From assembly GCF_000485595.1 (NCBI RefSeq), contig NW_014577956.1:1-47304 (forward strand): DNA of 47,304 nt, in the 5' to 3' direction. Positions within the stretch are counted from its first letter, which is position 1, and every line of letters starts with the position of its first letter. Below are positions 29,066-39,898 of the stretch, piece after piece. The notes below the pieces were generated by a model. The model had not been told where the DNA came from. It searched no databases and saw nothing but the letters and a program-made list of their open reading frames with translations. The stretch is from Priapulus caudatus (lineage: Eukaryota > Priapulida > Priapulimorpha > Priapulimorphida > Priapulidae). The position numbers and the translations under genes were made by a program.

Positions 29066-30473
29066 CAGCGAAAAAAATACACGGGAGCGGCGAGCGATTT
29101 CGTTACCGTCAGCTTTCAAAGTGCTCTGGTAACAACAATTACGACAGCGAAAATTTTGGAAGATACAAGAAAAAATCGCTCCCGTGTCGCCAGCAGCGTT
29201 CGAAATTAGTTCCGACCCGGGACCCGAGCCCACAAAGTTTTTGCTCGGGCCACCATCTCTACGAAACTCCCGGTCCTCCTCACTGGCACTTTTACCCTCA
29301 TATCACACTGAAATACTACGGCTAGCGCAACGGCAGTTTAAACAGACTTCTAAACGGGAGCGCATAATACGACCCGTTCCTCAACGTAGATGGGGTATCC
29401 AAAAACAACAAGAGCTGCATGAACTAAAAATCACGACAGTCTAAGAAATCGATTGCGGCATCGCCGGCATGATTGTAGTGCAGCCCAGTGTTTTTATGAC
29501 CGCATAACAATAAGTTTTTATATCGCAGGCCTTAATTATTGTGGGGAGTGAGGGCACGACCAGTGACACCTGACACGCACGTAATCAAAGCTGTTAACTG
29601 AATTCGTCACTTTTCTTAACGTAGAAAGTGGACTATTTTCATTCAGTTCGATATCTAGAAGCAATGTAAATACGAGTACTGTATATACTTAAAGATTCTA
29701 GGCACTTGTAACTTTGCGGATGTGCGGCAGCATTGATCTATGCATGGGGGTACCTAGCTCCAAGAAACGGTCTTTGCAAGGGTTAGAAGACCCTAGTGTC
29801 CCTAGAAGACCCTGTGTATATTGACGTTAGTCACTCCGCCTGGTCGGGTTAGGGGGTACCGTGGATTGGGGAGGAGAAAAACGAAAGTAAAACCTTGCCC
29901 AGAAGCTCCCCCGACATTCCTAGAGATTCCAGTACACGTTTTTTTAACATACTCAAAGTAACTAGCTTAACTTCATAACTCAAGTTTTGAACTTGCTCAG
30001 TCGATGTAAAAAAAAAGTTGAATAATGAAAAGAATTGAAGTAAAAAAAAAGAAACTTGAAAATAACCATACCATCATTACCATGATTATAATTCTTGATT
30101 TCCTGTCTTTGTCATGTTACCTGACTATGTGTACTGTGTAGTGCATGTCTGTCTGTGTGAATGAAATTGAATAAGAGTGCGATTGGTTTCTTAGTCTAGG
30201 TTCTTAGAGTGAAATGAGATGAAAAAAATGTGATCGGAGGTAATTTGTTGACGATTTTTTAACACTGATAGTCTGATACTGGTGCTGAGTGCTGAATGCT
30301 GATGAATGTTATTAGAGCTCAGTGCATCAAAATTATGAAAATCTCAACAAAATCATGCTATGAAAAAGTAGCTCTGGCCCAGCCTAAAATAGCTCCTGTA
30401 AAAAAAATTACGAGAGCTCTTTTTTAATACAAAATCAAAAGAGCTCTTGTAAAAAAAAGTAATTTTTAGGCTG
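29066..30473 (+). mobile_element. hAT-type non-autonomous element, 1408 bp, 8-bp target duplication
   Basis: CAATAAAC flanks both sides (29058-29065 and 30474-30481), an 8-bp target duplication as in hAT elements. Termini start CAG and end CTG; the left end CAGCGAAAAAAATAC matches the complement of the right end in 12 of 15 positions. LINE coding stops at the left edge and resumes at the right. The interior has no recognisable transposase. It holds another short inverted pair (ACGGGAGCG at 29082 and CGCTCCCGT at 29178). Confidence 0.75.
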
Positions 30474-30481
30474 CAATAAAC

Positions 30482-31021
30482 TATCAAAAACCCATTTTGG
30501 AAGGATGTTACAATGGCCTGATCAGAATATAATGGCATTCTCAAGCCACAAAATAGTAAAGAAATTCTAAAGGAACCAATTTGGTTCAACAAGCATATCA
30601 AACTAGGCTATATAGAATCCTGGCACAGAAAAGGTATATTTGTTAAAAATCTCTTTAATGATAACGGTGATCGCATGCCATTAGGTCAATTAAAGGCAAA
30701 ATATAATATAAAAGCCACCTTTATCGATGTAATAGGGTTGCACAAAGCAATTCCACAGGATTGGTTGGAGCAAATTACAAATTCCATTCTTCTCAACATC
30801 GGTCCATCAATATCACCTGCAGTCTATTCTGTATATTGCATCAAAAGGCTGTAAACAATTTTACAACCTATTTAATAAAAATCTAAATATAAAAAATGTT
30901 GGTAGTCAAGAAAAATGGTGTAAGGAATTAAACATCGTGCTGAATAGTGATGACTGGAAATATTTCTACAGCTTGCCTTTCCAGACTTCTACCGATACTA
31001 ATCTTAGATACTTTCAACTAA
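30482..31021 (+). pseudogene. LINE C-terminal region
   Basis: The frame reads KNPFWKDVTMAWSEYNGILK, then NSKEILKEPIWFNKHIKLG and GQLKAKYNIKATFIDVIGLH, then after a stop KYFYSLPFQTSTDTNLRYFQ. These follow the RT domain in L1/Tx1-like ORF2 proteins. The last block matches the start of the separate LINE fragment at 21780, showing that two copies of related LINEs are present. The frame is offset by one from the segment before the hAT insertion. Confidence 0.7.
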
Positions 31022-31686
31022 TACTGATACTTCCGAAATTTTACTTTTAGGCTTGTTACAGCCACCAATCTAGTAATTTCATACCTTGCGTATTAGGTAT
31101 TTTGAGACAACCCCTATCACAAAACAAAGGTTTAGCAAAAAGTTTATTGGATCACAAATATTGGTAGGCTACTTCTAAACAATACGGCGAAATCAGAATG
31201 GAAGTGATATATAACCTAATGCCCAAGATAATAACACAGTAAAAACTACAAGAATCGTGATTTTTGTCATATTTTTACATATGAAGCAGTCTATTGTGTC
31301 TACATCAATCTTATTCCATTCAAACTACCATTCACATCTTGTAGATAGGTACCCTGGGACACATGCAAGAAACAGAATGTCAATATCACCTTGCATTTCC
31401 GAAGTTTATCATGATATACCCCTATGCATCTTAATGCATTATGTTGGATATACTGTTTTTTTTTTAATGGTCCCTGACGGAAAACGAAGCGATTTAGCAA
31501 AAATGTTTATGTGACCTAAGTTTGACATATTGAAACAAGGATCATCATGGTTTAAGAATGGAAGCAGTGTCTTAAAAAATGGTGAAGTTATAATGAGGAA
31601 AGACATTTCAAAATTATCTTTTTGTGACCTTTGGCTAAAACAATTTGCAACCTGATTGTCTCTATCTTGCTCCTGGGCCTCTATTT
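31022..31686. other. non-coding, nothing recognised
   Basis: AT-rich. Small ORFs in both strands at 31257-31514 have no known motifs. Confidence 0.4.
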
Positions 31687-32220
31687 ATACCCCCACCTAA
31701 CTAGTTAAGGGTTATATAGCAATCACCTTGTCCCGTTGCGTCCCGTCTATGTCTAGTTCTGTAACTCGGTTATTTTTTGGTTCGCTTTTGATAAAACTTA
31801 GATTTGAACACCTTTCATGAATATATAAACTATATGCGACAATCAGCTGATTCTACGCATATTATTGAGTTGAGCTTGCATCCGATTGGTTGAAATGGCT
31901 AGTGCTATAACTCGGTTATTTCTGCTCCTATTTTGATACAACCTGGGATTTCAACACCTTTCATGACCATATAAACCATATGCAACAATCGGCTGATTTC
32001 ATGCATATTAATGAGTTCAGCTTGCATCTGATTGGTTGAAATGGCTAGTGCTATAACTCGGTTATTTCTGCTCCCATTTTGATACAACCTGGGATTTTAA
32101 CACCTTTCATGACTATATAAACCATATGCAACAATCAGCTGATATCATGCATGTTAACGAGTTAAGCTTGCATCTGATCAACATTGACCACCATGATAAC
32201 AAGGTGATTCGTGGGGGTAT
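31687..32220 (+). mobile_element. TIR element with three 146-bp internal tandem repeats
   Basis: The ends ATACCCCCAC (31687-31696) and GTGGGGGTAT (32211-32220) are exact inverted copies. Inside them AATCACCTTGT at about 31720 and ACAAGGTGATT at about 32199 form a second inverted pair. The middle consists of three direct units of 146 bp (starting 31753, 31899 and 32045), the second and third being most alike. No ORF of note. The element type is unknown. Confidence 0.65.
31753..32180 (+). repeat. 146-bp tandem repeat, three copies
   Basis: Units begin CTAGTxCTxTAACTCGGTTATT and include ACACCTTTCATGA and ATATAAAC. Spacing is exactly 146 in both steps. The third unit ends about ten bases short. 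Confidence 0.9.
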
Positions 32221-32652
32221 GAATCACGTCAGTGATAGTTCTAGTTTCAAATTGGAAAACACCTATCCTCATAAAACGCCAAAAAAATTTCATGCTTACC
32301 AACTTTGACTTGTTGTGAATTTTATTATTTCAAAAAATAGATGAGGTAAAGAAGACTTTTTTATGGACGGGCCTCCAGCTATTATTGTAAAAAATATTTT
32401 TCAAAATACGTCAATAAATAAATTTCGCAAGTCAGTTTTACTGGTTTCATCACGTGGCTTTGTAGCTTTTATACAAAATAACATTTGGTGGTCCTTGACT
32501 TGTGGCGTTGTGTATATGTACTACACTAATGGTACAAGGAAATTTACTATACATCAACCGATGGTAATGTAATGTCATGTTATGAGACCTCTACAAATTA
32601 CCATTCCTACAGTATGTGTACATCTGGCCAATTTCTTTCTCTTTTGTGTTTT

Positions 32653-34199
32653 AGGCTGTTGAGCAAGACTCTGAAATAGAAGTCTTGGCAAGTTGCGCCA
32701 TTTGTCATCGCTGCACAACACATGCGCATCCTGTGGCTTTATTACACCTGGTGGCTGCTGACGCCTACAATCATGGACTGATTCTGCGCCAATTTGGAGA
32801 CCGTGAAGGCATGATGGAAGGTCAACTTGTTTGTGAATTATGTTCCCACTATGTCTGTGCACGTACCAAACAACATGCCAAATCACCTGCCTGGAAACAT
32901 GCCTGGCCTGCAGTCATCTGGACATGCCTCACCAAACAGCAGTATGCTGATCCTTTCACGTTTATGCAGTTTCTGGCTGATGACCTGCGCACTTCCTGGA
33001 TGCATGCTGTAGGTCAATGGCTGCCAGCTATGCGGCAAGCTCTGTGCATTCAACCACAATTTTCTGACACAACCAGAAAAATGCGCACATTTAAAGAAGA
33101 CTTGGATAGCGGCGAGCTTCGACGACTTATGCGTGCTCCTGATAATGCCTGCCTCCCGGAGGTGCGCTGCCCCATGGGTTGTTACCTGTACATGGACGAT
33201 AGGGTTGATTCAAAGGTACAACATCTGTCTATTGCACATTATTTGGCAACAATCGTCCCAAGCTATCAGGCATTTAACGCTACTCCCAAGTATTTCCTGG
33301 GTTGAGACCAGACTGGACAATCCCTATCGTTGATTTGGATTGGGTTGTTGCTCCATCCCTCATAGTGGATAAAAAACTCTGGACTATCTCTCATCATGTG
33401 TTTGCAGAAGAATCACTGTGATGGCAGGACTCCTTTCCTACATGTTCCTGAACATCCTTTGCTTGGAAGCAGCGCCCCTCAAGCCCCAGATTATCTAGCT
33501 CCAGCTGTTGTGAGTGCCTGTCTCGTTAAAGCTGGCAGATCCAACCGGTATAATACTTCTTTTCCAGTCTTCGAGCAGGAAGGCAGCAGTGGTGGGTTGT
33601 CAACTCTGCGCCTGTGCACACTTGCAAAAAAGTTCAACATGACACATGACATTTGTTTGTCCAGTGGCCTAACACTGCATCATCGTCCAGACATACTGCA
33701 GTATGCCGTGCAATAGCCAGTCTTTGAGGAAGGTGCTATCGCTGCAACATTGCAGGCCTACAAGACCCAAAAGATGCTGGACGAAGTCATAACTTAGTAT
33801 GCTGCAGCAGCTACCTTTATCGATGAAGAGGATGCCTATATGGCCACTACAGCATTTAATTCGCAGGCCGCTGCAGCTGTTGGTCATCTCCAAATGCCGG
33901 CAGCAAAGACTCGCCCTCACGACTGTATGCTCGTAGTCCATCCGCATATTCCCATTGGGCACAAAGCCTTCCCTATGCCCAGAGGGCGAGCTACTCGAGC
34001 GAATCCTAACTTGCCGATGACTTGGTTGTTGTACGCCACCATCCAGTCCTTGATCCATGTGCGCGTTTTGCATACATATTTCCTTCAGTATGTGTGGTCA
34101 CATGTAAATTCTGCTGTACAGAAAGATTTACTGAAAGTCGTCAAACAGTATGCTGCAAATTCGTTTAGCTTTAGTGTTAGTTTAGGAATATTAGTCTAG
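32653..34199 (+). pseudogene. broken gene of unknown function (unrecognised family)
   Basis: I do not recognise this protein. An exon begins after GTGTTTTAG (AG at 32652-32653). The first frame runs to 33305 and has two CxxC/CxxH sites: CAICHRCTTH and LVCELCSHYVC, followed by a Trp-rich stretch (WKHAWPAVIWTCL). A frameshift at about 33300 leads to PDWTIPIVDLDWVVAPSLIV. From 33396 one frame stays coding to 34199, broken by stops at about 33714 and 33795. It contains FEQEGSSGGLSTLRLCTLAK. Total length is about 500 codons. The context, a field of transposons, suggests a mobile-element gene. Zinc binding is inferred from the cysteines. Confidence 0.5.
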
Positions 34200-34217
34200 A
34201 CAGGGGTGCAGATCTGG

Positions 34218-34518
34218 TGTTAGACATGTGGGTTATGGCAGGTGTTTTGAGTAGACAAAGCGTTAGGCAGTTGTGTGTGATTGGTCGAGGAGAATTTTGA
34301 AATGAGTATGATTGGTGGAGAGTTTGCATAGAAATAGAAATTTGAAGAGAGGTCGGGAGTTGAGTTCTGGATTCTGGGTGTTAGCGCGTACCGTTCGAGA
34401 CCTGTATTAGTTGTAAACAATATATTCTTTTAGTGAACACAAAATTTATACTTCGTCTTTGATTTTTTTACTCTAAATTATTTCATTAAAATCTCTTTGG
34501 TGTAACTTCAACGCTACA
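34218..34518 (+). repeat. possible solo LTR, 301 bp
   Basis: It begins TGTTAGACATG and ends CAACGCTACA, giving TG...CA ends, in a stretch of LTR-like composition. No second copy and no clear target duplication were found. Tentative. Confidence 0.3.
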
Positions 34519-35018
34519 ATAGATATGATGCTTCTAACCCTTCAGGATGTTACAACATTGTAGCCGATCTGGAACACTCTCTAACTAGTTGTTTAACCGG
34601 CAGATTACCCATATCACTCGTTCCACCATCACATTTTCAAAGTATTTTACATGGGATTAAACAGGTTATTCCGAACCCTGACTACGACTACCTCGCGATG
34701 CCCAAACCCGTACACGATACCATTCTGTATTACTATAGCTTACTGCAGACAATAGTTATACCAGTTCAAAATTCCTTTCACGTACTAACATTTTTACTGC
34801 TTAAACATGTTGGCCAAATTTTTAATATATTCCAAATATTACAAGTGCCAGAATATATTAACGGCACCCAAGCTAGTGCTTATTACGTACTTGACAAAGA
34901 GTACATTGCATTTGCTCAGGATAAAACACGCAATTTTTATCCCGAATCTAACCTAGTTCGTGAGTGCCTCTATGAAACGCATATCTGTCAAGCAGAGTCG
35001 GAAATTTACTATGTGTGA
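34519..35018 (+). pseudogene. retroelement Env-like (F-type fusion protein) fragment
   Basis: An open frame from about 34519 to 35018 reads like the middle part of F-type envelope proteins found in errantivirus-like LTR elements. There is a helical block with LPISLVPPSHFQSILHGIK, a Tyr-rich strand region, a basic-to-hydrophobic stretch, then FNIFQILQVPEYING and an RECLYETHIC cysteine pair. The N-terminal cleavage/fusion-peptide region and the C-terminal membrane anchor are not present. No pol gene adjoins it. It is an old genomic remnant. The family call is by pattern only. Confidence 0.4.
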
Positions 35019-35159
35019 GGTTCAAAAGATTGTCTAGTGGCACTTTTTCTAAAACACACATCTCACGTCCAATCTTTTTGTCAACGTAGGGTCATATAAT
35101 CATAAAGTAGTTTTATTTTATTAATAAATGCATAATAGTTTTTATATTTTCAGTATTAG

Positions 35160-36910
35160 TCAGAACAAATTGACGGCTATTATCAAGCATTACAAAGAAA
35201 ATGGACTTGCACTCTGATTTAAAAAGTCAGTCAAACGGCACTTCAAACCCAAGACTTCTCCGTCACGAGGATATTGAGCGAGTCGTTTCATTTATCGTGA
35301 ATTTCGCTGAGGCACATGGACTTGTACTGTCAGGAAGGATACCAGGATAAACGCTTTGATATAAAGCTCCTTCCATCGCATGAGACAAAGGCATCTGTTT
35401 GGCGAAAGTACAAAGTTGCTATGGAAACTTTAGGCAAGTTAAAATGTCAAAACTAACAAATTCAATTTAGATCCCATTCTCACAATATCCCAAACAAAGT
35501 CATTAAAGTAGTTAAACTTATCGCTATCAGATGAAGAGGTATGCCCTAGTGAATACCGGTAACTGTATAGACACAGATCTTATAAACTGCATAATAGCCT
35601 AGTATTTCTTATTATATATTTGTAGGTTTGCGTGCAGTCAAGGTACACTCGTTCAGAAATCTGTGGCGGACCCTTACATAGGCCAATGACCGATTTGTGT
35701 TGGATCTGTCACAAAAATAATTCTACAGTGTATAATAGTGCAAATATGAACGATGAGCAAAAATCAGAGCAACTTAAGAAGCAAGAGCATCTTTTGCAAG
35801 TCACAACTGAGCGATCAGTCTACCAAGGACTTGGGGACTCAAAACGTGTCTTAGAGGACACAAACTGGCGGCTTGGACAGAGTGAACCCTGTTCCAAGTA
35901 TCTGTCCATGCACTATAGTTTTGACTTTGCCCAGCAGCTGCCTTATCCATCCGACCCAATGCAACCAGTGCCAATGTATTTTTTGTGTCGGCGCAACTGT
36001 GGCTTGTTTGGAGTTTGTTGCGAGGCATTTCTCCAGCAAGTGAACTACCTCATCGATGAGTCTGCTTGTATCAGCAAAGGCTCAAATGCTGTGATAAATT
36101 ACATCGATAACTTTTTCTCCGAGTATGGCTTGGGTAAGGTTTCCGTTCACTTGAATTGTGATAACTGTTCCGGACAGAACAAAAACAATTACATGCTGTG
36201 GTATCTGTTGTGGAGAGTGATTTGTGGATAAAATTTCCACATCGAAATGCACTTTCCCATCACTGGCCACACAAAATTTGCTCTGGATTGGTGTTTCGGC
36301 TTGGTCAAGCAACGTTTCAGGCGAACACTTGTATCTTGTCTAGATGATATCGCGGATGTAGTAAATATGAGTACTTTAAAAGGCATCGATGTAGCAGCCA
36401 AGGTTGGACTGGAAGACGGCGCGAGTGCAGCAGAGAAATTGGCAGGAATTCCTCGCCCCTTATTTCAAGAAGCTGCCTGCCATTAAAAATTTCCATCATT
36501 TTAGGTATGTACTCCATCAATAGTATAGGCTAAAATTAATTATTTTTATCTGTATTGCAGGACCTTTTTTCAGATGATCATTGGTAAGGAATTAGTTTAC
36601 CTATTAAATAGACATTCACAGGCAATTCACAAGTATAATTTTTTAACACAATTTAATTCTTATATTTTGCAGGGTTGGATCCGAGAGCCCAGGCACAGTT
36701 TACATGCGCGAGTATTCTGGTTCGAAAGAAGTTGCCTTCAATATCCTGAAGAATGTGAAGATTCTACCCCCGACTGAACGACCAGCCGAATTACTACCTC
36801 CTGGTCTAGACGGGAAAAGGCAGACCTACCTCTACCAGAAAATTAGAGTTTTGTACGGATGTGACAAAAGACATTACGTGCCCCCTCCCTGTCAACATAC
36901 TGGAAGATAA
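35160..36910 (+). pseudogene. DDE-type transposase-like gene, DNCSGQNKN family (copy 2)
   Basis: Exons: 35156-35433 (frameshifted), 35626 to about 36507 and about 36674-36910. Recognisable blocks: PMTDLCWICHKNN (CxxC), SMHYSFDFAQQLPYPSDPMQ, GLFGVCCEAFLQQVNYLIDE, HLNCDNCSGQNKNNYMLWYL, ITGHTKFALDWCFGLVKQRF, and in the last exon ILPPTERPAELLPPGLDGKR. This belongs to the same broad class as the gene at 12277 but a different subfamily. A single TAA at 36229-36231 interrupts an otherwise continuous frame; there is a frameshift near 36410. The D of DNC and the D in LDWCF look like catalytic candidates. The first intron appears to use a GC donor (35434). The enzyme is probably inactive. Confidence 0.7.
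35632..36231 (+). CDS. core ORF of DNCSGQNKN transposase copy 2
   Basis: The longest open block of the gene, holding the CxxC motif, the Asp-rich sheet region and CDNCSGQNKNN. The ATG used here is internal to the exon. The same frame continues beyond the stop at 36229 with ITGHTKFALDWCFG, so the stop is a point nonsense change and not the natural end. Confidence 0.7.
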   Translation: MQSRYTRSEICGGPLHRPMTDLCWICHKNNSTVYNSANMNDEQKSEQLKKQEHLLQVTTERSVYQGLGDSKRVLEDTNWRLGQSEPCSKYLSMHYSFDFAQQLPYPSDPMQPVPMYFLCRRNCGLFGVCCEAFLQQVNYLIDESACISKGSNAVINYIDNFFSEYGLGKVSVHLNCDNCSGQNKNNYMLWYLLWRVICG

Positions 36911-37226
36911 TGACAGCAACAATGAAGAACTGCCACTAGCTATCTACATAAAGCCGCCAGCAACGAAAAAAACTAGGAAATTAACAGTGTGAACATTTTG
37001 GCTCAGTGACAGTGAACCTGTGTACTTAATTTTTTAATTTTTTTAATTTTTAGTTAAAAATGGTTTTAAATAAATATATTTTAATTTAATTAATATATTA
37101 ATAATCTTATAGTTTATTGATAATCAAATGAAATTTTAGTATGTAGTCCAGGACCCATTGGGGAATGCACCTGCCAAATTTCAAGTTCATAGCTTTATGG
37201 TTGCTATAACATCACTTGGATTAGAC
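36911..37226. other. AT-rich non-coding stretch
   Basis: Mostly A/T with TTTAATTTTT runs; nothing recognised. Confidence 0.4.
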
Positions 37227-37405
37227 CAGGGTTCTGCCCACGGTGGGCGGCGGTGGGCGGGTGTGCTCAGAATGCAGGAAATTGAGTTTCAGACTATCCA
37301 AATTCAAAACTTTTTTTGGCATGCATGCCCCCCGGACCCCCCTAGATTGGCTTCGCGCCTCCGGCTGGATGCGCCCGGCACTAAAAAATCCTGGGCAGAA
37401 CCCTG
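37227..37405 (+). mobile_element. MITE, 179 bp, perfect 14-bp TIRs, 6-bp target duplication
   Basis: CAGGGTTCTGCCCA at the left and TGGGCAGAACCCTG at the right are exact inverted copies. TTAGAC lies directly outside both ends (37221-37226 and 37406-37411). The CAGGG...CCCTG form is hAT-like, though hAT normally duplicates 8 bases. The interior is unusually GC-rich. Confidence 0.85.
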
Positions 37406-37411
37406 TTAGAC

Positions 37412-39112
37412 GTACCGTAAGAGTGGATGAATTAGTCCATGAGCCAAGCCAGCCCTCAAAAATTTGGGTTTCATTACCAAAGAGGTGAACAGATCCAACA
37501 TGGATTTTTGGTTAGCCTAATATATGAAGTGTCCAAAATCACTTGATGGACTTTTGGGTCACTTTGCCAAATGCCCGTATGGCGGTTAACTTTAAAGATG
37601 GCCGCCATTATTTCACCAAAATGTGTGGAGTCAGACAATTATGCATAACTCACTACAGGAATGTCGTATTAACATGTAGTTGCGCTTAAAATGTTCGTAT
37701 TGAGATTCCGTATCTGGTGATATATTGATTACATTTAAATTATTTTTTTGGTATTATCTGTTCCAAAATTAAAGTTGTTCCTAAAAAAAGTGCTGTCTTT
37801 ATGCTTTTTTTCACATCTGTCTTCAAAAGTTGTCTACCAATTATTGTTAGAATATAATTTTTGCCAAATTTGTGTTTGGTTATCTAGAAGGGTTCATTAA
37901 GTATCCATAGAATGTCTTACATTGACATTTTGCCACTTCACATGATCTGCAGGCATCTTTTTCGACATGAGACTTTTCAATTTTTCGGCATTTTGAGGTA
38001 TGGTTAATGTTGGATCTCATATACTACACAACATGTAAAGGCTTGTTCGAATAGTCTTGATTCAACATTCTAAGTCTATAGGTTAAGTTGAGCTGTGGAT
38101 TTTAAGTGATACTATAGTTAGTATCACATCTATAGGTGGCACCACCTATCAGTCACTATAGGTGGCACCACCTATCGGTCCACCAAAATTAAACTGAAAG
38201 TAAATTAACAGTCACGCTTGAGAGAGCATGATTTGCACCACCACTCAAATCATTGTTTGGACAACCTGGGTCCTTGACCGATGCTAATGGTGCCCTGTCC
38301 TAATCCCAGGATACAGAACAGTAAGTATTGAAGGGGTTCTGACCTTCAAAAGTAGAAATTCCTGTATCTGTTGACCAAATATTCTAGGTGTTCATTACAT
38401 GCATGGTGGAGTGTAATCCCAGGGTGTGATTCATCATGCAGACTGCAATGCATCTTTTACACATGTCATTCTTTGGTGGACAAAACTGCATGGATGTTGG
38501 AGATTATACTTATAGGCCTATTTATACTTGGTATTGATGATTGGCATGATATTGTTGATGAATGTCATGATTTCTTGTCAACTGTTTAAACCATTAGGCC
38601 TATGTCATGTATGTAGAGGCGCAAAGAAATTCGTTATTTTTCTAATAAATCCAATTGGTGGAATGGATAGGATGTAGATTGCCTCTAATTATCCAGTGAC
38701 ATATATAAGGTCTACTAAATGCTACAGAAGATGGACTACAGAGTAGGCCAATAAAAATTCCCCTGAACAATAGTATATAATAGAATATTCTACTCTTTCA
38801 GGACAGATTTGAGGGGTCTTGCAGCTACTGAGATGACAAATTAATGGCTGGACACTTGCCAAACCTTTGGCTTTAGCAAATCCGACCTCTAATGCCAAGA
38901 AACTAAACGGTAGGTATTGAAGAGTTCATTGCTTGGAATAAATGCAAGATGACTGGTGAAAATGATGAATGCCATTGACTGTGACCTCTGATGCCTAGAT
39001 TTGCCTGCGTTATCAACTGACAATCACAGAGCTACCTACCTCCACAGTTGACGACAACTTGGAATTATCCCAAAGGTTATTCCATGGGTAAATGTAAGTT
39101 CCTATTCTTTCA
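37412..39112. other. long non-coding stretch with two tandem dyads
   Basis: No gene recognised. ATAGGTGGCACCACCTAT occurs twice at 38132-38149 and 38158-38175, each a perfect hairpin with a CA centre. A small ORF at 38371-38589 lacks known motifs. Confidence 0.4.
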
Positions 39113-39898
39113 GGTGTTACTGTAAAGAGATTGTTTCTGACAATGGCTGATGACTACCCTACAAAGGAAAGACGACCGAAGATTAACATTGTTTCATGTA
39201 TAATATGTGGGAAGGATGCACCATCACATGACCTCGTTAGACTGAAGGATATCAATTCGTGGCAAACACTCAGTGAAGCTGCAACGATCAGAAATTTTGA
39301 CCCAATCTTAAACATTTAAATGGCTAATCCGAATGCTGTACCCGATGTATGGTATCATCGTGAATGTAGATCTGATTTCACCCACAAATAAGCGCTGACC
39401 AAACTTAAGAAGGTTACTGGTGTTTCTCATGTTTGTGAAAAAACCTCCCCAGAATTACGGCAATCATTACGCCAAGGAACGCCAAGGACGGGTATATGCA
39501 TCTTTTGTGAACGCACGAAATGTCTAAAGGGTACATCAACTCGAGAAACCTTGATTCAAGCTAAGGACCTACGCGCCGACACAACAATTCGATCTATTGC
39601 AATTCAAAAAGAGGACACAAAGATTCTGGCAATTACATCAAGAGATATTGTCGCAGCCGAAGCCCATTACCATGCATCGTGTTACAAAAGATACACAAGA
39701 AGTTCAGGGAATCTAGAAACCTCCGAATCAGTTGATGTTGACGATGCTAACGAAGACATTAAAAAAGCCGAGACTACCGCACTACAGTTGTTGTACAAGT
39801 GCATATGTGTCGACCTGTTTTCAAATCGCCAAATTGTTCCTTTAGTAGACATTACTTCAAAGCATAAGTCTCTGTTACGTGATGAAGGCATTAACTAA
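39113..39898 (+). pseudogene. Cys/His-rich gene of unknown function (HYHxxCYxRYTR family), two in-frame stops
   Basis: The exon starts after TTTCTTTCAG near 39112 and keeps one frame to 39898 with stops only at 39317 and about 39389. Landmarks: VSCIICGKDAPSHD, WYHRECRSDFTH, GICIFCERTKC, and AAEAHYHASCYKRYTR. CxxC and HxxC pairs suggest zinc binding. Similar proteins are frequent and uncharacterised in cnidarian and mollusc genomes and are probably of transposon origin. The family also appears in the insert at 27480-27635. No catalytic domain is visible; the rest of the gene may be missing. Confidence 0.5.

Larger units (their letters stand above)
24981..31021 (+). mobile_element. degenerate L1/Tx1-like LINE, split by an internal duplication and a hAT-type insertion
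   Basis: Parts in order on one strand: coiled-coil ORF1-like (24981-25418), endonuclease C-terminus (25436-25629), linker and RT (25680-26909, again 27639-28631), thumb and later region (28632-28976 and on to 29065), and C-terminal region (30482-31021). The RT motifs NNKSPGNDG and YADDTYLFL are present, as is the L1-like LGVSF and WKSRNLTPLGKITIIKSLAL segment. Stops and frame shifts are many. The element is interrupted by a 729-bp insert with duplicated flanks and by a 1408-bp hAT-type element. It is old and inactive. Confidence 0.75.

Noticed and set aside
31257-31514. Overlapping ORFs on both strands as a gene
   Set aside because: Short, without motifs, in AT-rich sequence between repeats.
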